From: Parvibaculum sp963975745
GTDB taxonomy: Bacteria > Pseudomonadota > Alphaproteobacteria > Parvibaculales > Parvibaculaceae
DNA length: 64,000 bases
Reading direction: 5' to 3'
Assembly (NCBI RefSeq): GCF_963975745.1
Contig: NZ_CAXBIB010000011.1
Coordinates: 1 to 64,000, forward strand
Under the pieces are notes generated by a model that saw only the letters and a program-made list of their open reading frames with translations, made no database searches and was not told the origin of the DNA. Of this stretch, positions 59,303 to 64,000 are shown piece by piece. Within the stretch, counting starts at the first letter, position 1, and each line of letters opens with the position of its first letter. A program made the translations under genes and the position numbers.

Positions 59303-59845
59303 TCAGCCTTGCTGCGGCGCGCAGACGGAGACCGCGCGCAATGCGTCGAGCCGCGGCATGGCGTCGTCGTTCTCGATCACGCGGCGGACAAGCGCGAGGC
59401 CCTTTTCGGTCGGCGCGGTGACGGCCTCGATGCCATCCGGCAGGTCCGCCGGCATGTCGCCCGTCGCGGCAACGAGGAGCCTGATCGTCTCGCCCTCTGC
59501 GAGCCCGCCATCCTGCCGGTTGTTGCGGACATAGTAGTTGTCGGTGATCGAGGAATAGAGCGCGAGCGAGGTGTAGGGTTCGCTGGCCGGGACCTCGATC
59601 GTCACCGGGCCGTCCGACAGATCGAGCGCGCAGATCGAATAGGCGAGATCGGGGCTCGGGCGGACGACCGTGCGCCATTTGTCGGTGGAGCGCGGCGGAT
59701 GCATGAAGCTGTTGAGAGCGCCGGAACCGCCAAGTTTCGAGACGGCGACCGACATCACGACACGCGGAACCGCCCAGACGATGGCGACGTGGAAGGCGAC
59801 TGCCAGTACCGCGACGGCGGCAACCCATTGGAGTTTGCGGTTCAT
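59303..59845 (-). CDS. DUF1254 protein (second copy)
   Basis: A 180-aa protein with an N-terminal transmembrane/signal helix (LQWVAAVAVLAVAFHVAIVW) and a DUF1254 domain: RTVVRPSPDLAYSICALDLS, then SLALYSSITDNYYVRNNRQD. The ATG at 59845 overlaps the stop of the DUF1214 gene as ATGA, as in the pair at 14733-15862. Longer frames in this region are shadows. Confidence 0.82.
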   Translation of the reverse strand: MNRKLQWVAAVAVLAVAFHVAIVWAVPRVVMSVAVSKLGGSGALNSFMHPPRSTDKWRTVVRPSPDLAYSICALDLSDGPVTIEVPASEPYTSLALYSSITDNYYVRNNRQDGGLAEGETIRLLVAATGDMPADLPDGIEAVTAPTEKGLALVRRVIENDDAMPRLDALRAVSVCAPQQG

Positions 59846-60411
59846 CGGCAGGTTTCCTTCACGATGGAGGGCAGAACGGCGGCGGCGGGATCGACGTGGA
59901 CGGAAGCGTCGGGATTGTAGAAGCGCGCCGTCAGATCGAAGGTCTCGCCGGCCTTGACCGGCAGCCAGTTCTTTTCCTGACGGTCGGCCGAGATGCGGAT
60001 GACGAAGCTGCCGTCCGATTCGCGCGCCGTTGTCGTCTGCGAGAAGGAAAAGACGTCGTCCTCGTTGGCGATCAGGAAGCTGTCGGCGTCGTAGGCCGTG
60101 ATGCTCCACCAATGGGCGGCGAGGTCGCGACCTTCGAGGCGGTAGGTGCAGTTGCCCGTCAGCCAGTCGCCATCGCTGTCGACGCGCGCCTGGTAGTACA
60201 TGGTCTCGCGCTTGTCGAGGGCGAGAAGGCCGAAGAGCGCGACACGGGCGCGGGTGTACATATCCGCATCGACGCTGCCGAAGACGACGGACGTGGTCCA
60301 GGGACCGGTGCGATAGCCGCCGTCGTAGTCGGTGACGAGCCACCATGCGGAAAGGATCGCGACGGCGAGCGCCGCCGCCAGGGCAGAGCCCCAGTAGACA
60401 AGTGTTTTCAT
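59842..60411 (-). CDS. membrane-anchored DUF1214 protein (second copy)
   Basis: A 189-aa protein with a transmembrane helix (YWGSALAAALAVAILSAWWL) and a DUF1214 domain (MYTRARVALFGLLALDKRET, then HWWSITAYDADSFLIANED). It is paralogous to the protein at 14733. The ATG at 60411 follows GAGAGAAAA; an ATG five codons earlier is possible. It is cotranscribed with DUF1254 and lies 29 bp downstream of a TauD-type dioxygenase, so the three may be one operon. Confidence 0.82.
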   Translation of the reverse strand: MKTLVYWGSALAAALAVAILSAWWLVTDYDGGYRTGPWTTSVVFGSVDADMYTRARVALFGLLALDKRETMYYQARVDSDGDWLTGNCTYRLEGRDLAAHWWSITAYDADSFLIANEDDVFSFSQTTTARESDGSFVIRISADRQEKNWLPVKAGETFDLTARFYNPDASVHVDPAAAVLPSIVKETCR

Positions 60412-60439
60412 TTTTCTCTCTGTCATTTGGCGGCGGCGT

Positions 60440-61297
60440 TCAGCGCGGTCGGTCGCCGATGATAGTCACGCGCTCCATGCGCCGGACGGCGGGCCAGTAG
60501 TCCGATACCGCATAGTGCTGGCAGGCGCGGTTGTCCCAGAAGGCGATGGAATTCTTCCGCCAACGGAAGCGGCATTGATATTCGGGGGTCGCGGCCTGCG
60601 CGTAGAGGAAGGCGAGCATGGCGTCCGATGCCGCCTTCTCCATGCCGATAATGCGCTGGGTGAAGGCGGCGTTGACATAGATGCCCTTGCGGCCGGTTTC
60701 CGGATGGGTGCGCACCACCGGATGTTCGACCATCGGAAATTTGCGGTTCATTTCCTCGATCTCGGCTTCGCTCTTGCCGCGCTTGCGCATCATGTTGCGG
60801 AAATGCGCGAAGTCGTGGACGGCGACCGCGCCGTCGATCTTTTCCTTCACTCGGTCGGGGAGATTGTCGTAGGCAGCGTACATGTCGGAGAAGAGCGTGT
60901 CGCCGCCGACCTCCGGCAGTTCAATCGCGCGCAGCACCGAACCGAGCGAGGGACATTCGCGCCAAGTCACATCGCTGTGCCAGACATTTTCGCGGCCCTT
61001 GCTGTCCTTGTCATGGGTGATGGCGAGGACTTCGGGGTAGTCGGGCTTCTGCGGCGCGAATGGATGCACTTCGAGATCGCCGAAGCGGCGGGCGAAGGCG
61101 AGGTGCTCGTCGGTCGTGATATCCTGGTCACGGAAGAAGACGACCTTCCATTCGAGCAGCGCGGCGCGGATGGCCGCCAGCGCCGCATCGTCGAGCGGCT
61201 GTGCGAGGTCGATCTCGAGAAGTTCGGCGCCGATGGTCGGCGTCAACGGCATGACAGTGAAGGGCGCGGCTTGCGGCTTCAGGGCAGGCTGACTCAT
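60440..61297 (-). CDS. TauD/TfdA-family 2-oxoglutarate dioxygenase
   Basis: A 285-aa Fe(II)/2-oxoglutarate dioxygenase. The iron facial triad is H107 and D109 in WHSDVTW and a distal histidine in RACQHYAVSDYW; an arginine downstream binds 2-oxoglutarate. IGAELLEIDLAQPLDDAALA and VVFFRDQDIT are family-typical. Members release sulfite from taurine, open alkyl sulfates (AtsK) or hydroxylate other acids. No sulfonate importer is adjacent; modABC is divergent. Substrate open. ATG at 61297 after CGGAGGATCGCC. Confidence 0.9.
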   Translation of the reverse strand: MSQPALKPQAAPFTVMPLTPTIGAELLEIDLAQPLDDAALAAIRAALLEWKVVFFRDQDITTDEHLAFARRFGDLEVHPFAPQKPDYPEVLAITHDKDSKGRENVWHSDVTWRECPSLGSVLRAIELPEVGGDTLFSDMYAAYDNLPDRVKEKIDGAVAVHDFAHFRNMMRKRGKSEAEIEEMNRKFPMVEHPVVRTHPETGRKGIYVNAAFTQRIIGMEKAASDAMLAFLYAQAATPEYQCRFRWRKNSIAFWDNRACQHYAVSDYWPAVRRMERVTIIGDRPR

Positions 61298-61385
61298 GGC
61301 GATCCTCCGGGTCCCGGGTTTCCTCGAACGCTTGCGTTGACCCTAAGCGCGGCGGTGCGGCGGCGGCCAGCACGCAATTGTGAAG

Positions 61386-61400
61386 TTCCGCGAGACGGAA
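61386..61400. promoter_or_regulatory. putative IclR operator between tauD-like and modA genes
   Basis: TTCCG-CGAGA-CGGAA is followed by TTA and lies in the 197-bp divergent gap. The same sequence with one change (TTCCG-CCAGA-CGGAATTA) precedes the iclR-type gene at 63690. The shared 18-bp pattern and position argue for one regulator acting at both. Confidence 0.6.
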
Positions 61401-61494
61401 TTAATGGCAGATTGCCCCGCAGGCGCGGCCGGGCGATAAACGCGGGGTGCGATGCCGGCATGCCGCCTGGCGGCGCAACAGGGAGACCCGAGCC

Positions 61495-62280
61495 ATGAAA
61501 ACCGGCGCAAACCTGCGGTTCCTCGCGCTGTTCCTCGCCATGCTGATGCCTGCCGGCACCCGCGCCGACGATGCGCCGACGATCGCGGCGGCGTCTGACC
61601 TGCAATTCGCGCTGGCAGAGGTGGCGGCCGCATTCGAGGCGGCGACCGGACGCGAGGTCAGGCTCGCTTTCGGATCGTCGGGCAATTTCTTCCGGCAGAT
61701 CAGCCAGGGCGCGCCCTTCCAGATGTTCCTGTCGGCGGACGAGGATTTCGTGCAACGGCTTGCCGCGGCCGGACTGACGGCGGATGACGGAACGCTCTAC
61801 GCCGTAGGGCGGATCGTGCTGATCGTGCCGCCGGGGTCGCCGCTCGAAGCCGACGGCACGCTTGGCGATCTTGCAGCCGCACTGGAAGACGGACGGCTGA
61901 AGAAATTCGCCATTGCCAATCCCGAACACGCGCCCTACGGGCAGCGCGCCGAGGAAGCGCTGCGCGATGCCGGATTGCGGGACGCGATCGAAGACAAGCT
62001 TGTCTATGGCGAAAACGTGTCGCAGGCGGCGCAGTTCGCGCTTTCGGGCAATACGGAAGGCGGAATCGTCGCCTGGTCGCTGGCGCTGGCGCCGGAGGTG
62101 AGTGGGCGCGGCGCTCACGCGCTCATTCCCGAAGCGATGCACAAGCCGCTGCGCCAGCGCATGGCGCTGATCAAAGGCGCTGGCGAAACCGCGCATCTCT
62201 TCTACAGCTACCTGCAGGAAGACGAGGCACGCGCGATCATGCGGCGCTACGGATTCGTGCTGCCCGGCGAAACGATGTGA
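61495..62280 (+). CDS. modA: molybdate ABC transporter substrate-binding protein
   Basis: A 261-aa periplasmic protein with a signal peptide (FLALFLAMLMPAGTRAD). The ModA fold: IAAASDLQFALAEVAAAFEA, then FGSSGNFFRQISQGAPFQMF, SADEDFVQRL and NPEHAPYGQRAEEAL. It binds molybdate or a similar oxyanion such as tungstate. ATG at 61495 after GGGAG. First gene of modABC. Confidence 0.92.
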   Translation: MKTGANLRFLALFLAMLMPAGTRADDAPTIAAASDLQFALAEVAAAFEAATGREVRLAFGSSGNFFRQISQGAPFQMFLSADEDFVQRLAAAGLTADDGTLYAVGRIVLIVPPGSPLEADGTLGDLAAALEDGRLKKFAIANPEHAPYGQRAEEALRDAGLRDAIEDKLVYGENVSQAAQFALSGNTEGGIVAWSLALAPEVSGRGAHALIPEAMHKPLRQRMALIKGAGETAHLFYSYLQEDEARAIMRRYGFVLPGETM

Positions 62281-62957
62281 GCGGCGGGATGGACTGGGAA
62301 GCATTCTGGCTGACGATCCGGCTTGGCGGGCTGACCGTGCTGCTACTGATCCCGCTCGCCATCATCACCGGCCGCTGGCTGGCGGCAACGCGGATGCGCG
62401 GCCGCGCCATCGTGGAAGCGGGACTGGCGCTGCCGCTGGTGCTGCCGCCGACCGTGCTCGGATTCTATCTGATGACGGCGTTCGGCGCGGGCGGTTGGTT
62501 CGGGCAGATGTTCGAGCGGCTGTTCGGGCAGACGCTGGTCTTCACCTTCGAGGGGCTGCTCGCCGCCTCGCTGATCGTCAACATTCCCTTTGCCGTGCAG
62601 CCGATCCAGCGCGCCTTCGAGGCGGTGGGGCCGGAACTGCGCGAGGCGGCGGCCAGCTGCGGGCTCACGCGTTGGCGGACGCTGTGGCGGATCGAGTTGC
62701 CGCTTGCCTGGCCCGGCATCCTGACCGGCACGGTGCTGACCTTCGCGCATACGCTGGGCGAATTCGGCGTTGTGCTGATGGTGGGCGGCAGCATTCCCGG
62801 CGAGACGCGCACCATCGCCATTGCGATCTATGACCGGGTGCAGGCCTTCGACGAGGCCGCGGCCGGGCAGATGGCGGCAGTGCTGCTGCTGGTGTCGCTC
62901 GTCACCATCGCCGCCAGCTATCTGCTGACACAACGCATCGGGCGGCGCTATGGGTGA
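62277..62957 (+). CDS. modB: molybdate ABC transporter permease
   Basis: A 226-aa permease with five or six transmembrane helices and the coupling loop AAASCGLTRWRTLWRIELPL. LPLVLPPTVLGFYLM is typical of ModB. The GTG at 62277 overlaps the modA stop (GTGA); an ATG four codons later (MDWEAF) is equally plausible. Forms the channel of the importer. Confidence 0.92.
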   Translation: MSGGMDWEAFWLTIRLGGLTVLLLIPLAIITGRWLAATRMRGRAIVEAGLALPLVLPPTVLGFYLMTAFGAGGWFGQMFERLFGQTLVFTFEGLLAASLIVNIPFAVQPIQRAFEAVGPELREAAASCGLTRWRTLWRIELPLAWPGILTGTVLTFAHTLGEFGVVLMVGGSIPGETRTIAIAIYDRVQAFDEAAAGQMAAVLLLVSLVTIAASYLLTQRIGRRYG

Positions 62958-63678
62958 GGGGCTCAGCGTGCGGCTGCGCCAGGACGCGCCGATCCCGCTC
63001 GATGTCACGTTTTCGGTGGCGCCCGGCGAGGCGATGGCGCTGGTCGGCCCGTCGGGCAGCGGCAAGACGACGACGCTGCGCGCGATTGCCGGGCTCTACC
63101 GGCCGGCGGAAGGACACATCGCCTGCAATGGCACGACATGGTTCGACGGCGCGGCGAACGCCAACATGCCCGCGCGACAACGACGGGCGGGCCTCGTCTT
63201 CCAGTCCTATGCGCTGTTCCCGCATCTGACAGCACTTGCCAATGTGATGGAAGCGCTCAGCGATATGCCGCGCGCAGCGCGGCGCGACGCCGCGATGGCA
63301 TTGCTGGCGCGGCTGCATCTCGACGGGCTCGAAGACCGGCGCCCGGCGCAGCTTTCGGGCGGCGAACAGCAGCGCGTGGCCGTGGCGCGGGCGCTGGCGC
63401 GGCGGCCCGACGTGCTGCTGCTCGACGAGCCCTTCTCGGCGGTCGACCGGGTGACACGGCGCAAGCTGCGGCGCGAACTCGTCGAACTGCGCCGCGACCT
63501 GCCGATGCCCGTCGTGCTGGTGACGCATGATCTCGACGACGTGACGCGGTTGGCCGACCGGCTCTGCGTGATGCACAGGGGCCGCATTCTGCAATCGGGC
63601 GGCGTTGCCGAGGTGATGGCGCGGCCGGCCAGCGCCGAGGTTGCCGAACTGCTCGATCTTGCCGACGACGACGCCTGA
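62950..63678 (+). CDS. modC: molybdate ABC transporter ATPase, short form
   Basis: A 242-aa ATPase with Walker A GPSGSGKTT, VFQSYALFPH, signature LSGGEQQRVAVARAL and Walker B VLLLDEPFSAVDR. It ends at residue 242, whereas typical ModC proteins are about 350 aa with a C-terminal molybdate-binding MOP/TOBE domain. That domain is absent, so the allosteric inhibition known for ModC is unlikely. It overlaps modB by 8 bp. Confidence 0.9.
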   Translation: MGEGLSVRLRQDAPIPLDVTFSVAPGEAMALVGPSGSGKTTTLRAIAGLYRPAEGHIACNGTTWFDGAANANMPARQRRAGLVFQSYALFPHLTALANVMEALSDMPRAARRDAAMALLARLHLDGLEDRRPAQLSGGEQQRVAVARALARRPDVLLLDEPFSAVDRVTRRKLRRELVELRRDLPMPVVLVTHDLDDVTRLADRLCVMHRGRILQSGGVAEVMARPASAEVAELLDLADDDA

Positions 63679-63689
63679 GGATTTAATGA

Positions 63690-63704
63690 TTCCGCCAGAC
63701 GGAA
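63690..63704. promoter_or_regulatory. putative IclR operator before the iclR-type gene
   Basis: TTCCG-CCAGA-CGGAA followed by TTA lies 26 bp upstream of the regulator's ATG and just after modC. It matches the site at 61386-61400 apart from the centre. Autoregulation is the simplest reading. Confidence 0.6.
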
Positions 63705-63730
63705 TTAGGCTGGCAGTCGGAGGAAGGCGC

Positions 63731-64000
63731 ATGTCAGCACCCGATGGCGAAAGCGGCGTCCAGCCGGTCATTCGCAGTCTGCAGATCCTGGAGGCGCTCA
63801 ATGCCGCCGGCACGTCGACGCTGGCCGGCGTGCATGACGCAACCGGCTTGCCGAAGCCGACGCTGGTGCGCCTGCTCGACACGCTGATTGCCACAGGCCA
63901 TGTAACGCGGCTGCCGCGGCGCGGCGGCTATGCGCTGACCGAGCGCGTGCTCCGGCTTTCGAGCGGGTTTCGTCATGCCGACCGCGTGGTCGAGGCGGCG
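63731..64000 (+). CDS. IclR-family regulator, truncated by the window edge
   Basis: The first 90 residues are visible: VIRSLQILEALNAAGTSTLA, then a winged helix-turn-helix (GLPKPTLVRLLDTLIATGHV) and GYALTERVLRLSSGF, the IclR N-terminal domain. The effector-binding domain lies beyond 64000. ATG at 63731 with GGAGGAAGGCGC. It is placed after modABC and has a dyad upstream that recurs in the tauD/modA gap, so it probably regulates that locus. Its ligand is unknown. Confidence 0.85.
   Translation, partial: MSAPDGESGVQPVIRSLQILEALNAAGTSTLAGVHDATGLPKPTLVRLLDTLIATGHVTRLPRRGGYALTERVLRLSSGFRHADRVVEAA

Overview
The window is a high-GC alphaproteobacterial chromosome segment. The markers are an RcGTA-type gene transfer agent (GTA) head region, a MucR/Ros zinc-finger regulator, a phasin, a DUF2849-sulfite reductase-DUF934 cluster, DUF1491, DUF5330, a DnaA-domain-IV-like/DUF6456 pair, and GANTC (CcrM-type) sites in the mucR promoter. 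Lipid and surfactant genes (alkyl sulfatase, acyl-CoA synthetase, enoyl-CoA hydratase, MaoC hydratase, phasin) and several repeat families suggest a Parvibaculum-like member of the Hyphomicrobiales. That genus guess is inference only.

Left end (1-7400): on the minus strand lie the start of a GTA cluster (small terminase, large terminase, portal) and a small coiled-coil gene. Three blocks of non-GTA genes interrupt it: an 80-aa-gene-adjacent membrane protein, a HicB-like pair, and an AT-richer membrane-protein pair. Each block is followed within about 5-25 bp by a duplicated 3' end of the GTA gene upstream of it. This repeated layout (full GTA gene, cargo, 3'-end fragment) is the most unusual structure in the window.

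7400-21400: a MITE-like element, a Nudix hydrolase, a PiT phosphate transporter behind a triple 11-bp Pho box, a class A PBP, an Uup ABC-F ATPase, a DUF1214/DUF1254 pair, an NMT1-type ABC importer, and the sulfite reductase operon. 21400-36100: phasin, DadA-like oxidase, MscS channel, PrfC, several small alphaproteobacterial families, SufE, the DnaA-like/DUF6456 pair, MucR, an esterase, a RelE/XRE toxin-antitoxin pair, and DUF2336.

36100-51100: a saccharopine-dehydrogenase-like enzyme, a Rap1a/Tai-domain protein, a SAF-oxidoreductase/GT61-like pair, carbonic anhydrase, and a Crp-family regulator divergent from an alkyl sulfatase. Then come two divergent citrate synthase paralogues. One carries a DNA-binding domain, has lost the catalytic aspartate, and faces two tandem inverted repeats. 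The other holds a Pho-box-like triple repeat inside its coding sequence. Two tandem MFS transporters follow.

51100-64000: a divergent enoyl-CoA hydratase and acyl-CoA synthetase, an OmpA-like protein, MaoC, MsrB, an S9 peptidase, an N,N-dimethylformamidase-like protein, a second DUF1214/DUF1254 pair, and a TauD-type dioxygenase divergent from modABC. An IclR regulator is cut off at the right edge. The same inverted repeat lies in the tauD/modA gap and before iclR, suggesting one regulon. I recognised no rRNA, tRNA, CRISPR array or intact insertion sequence.
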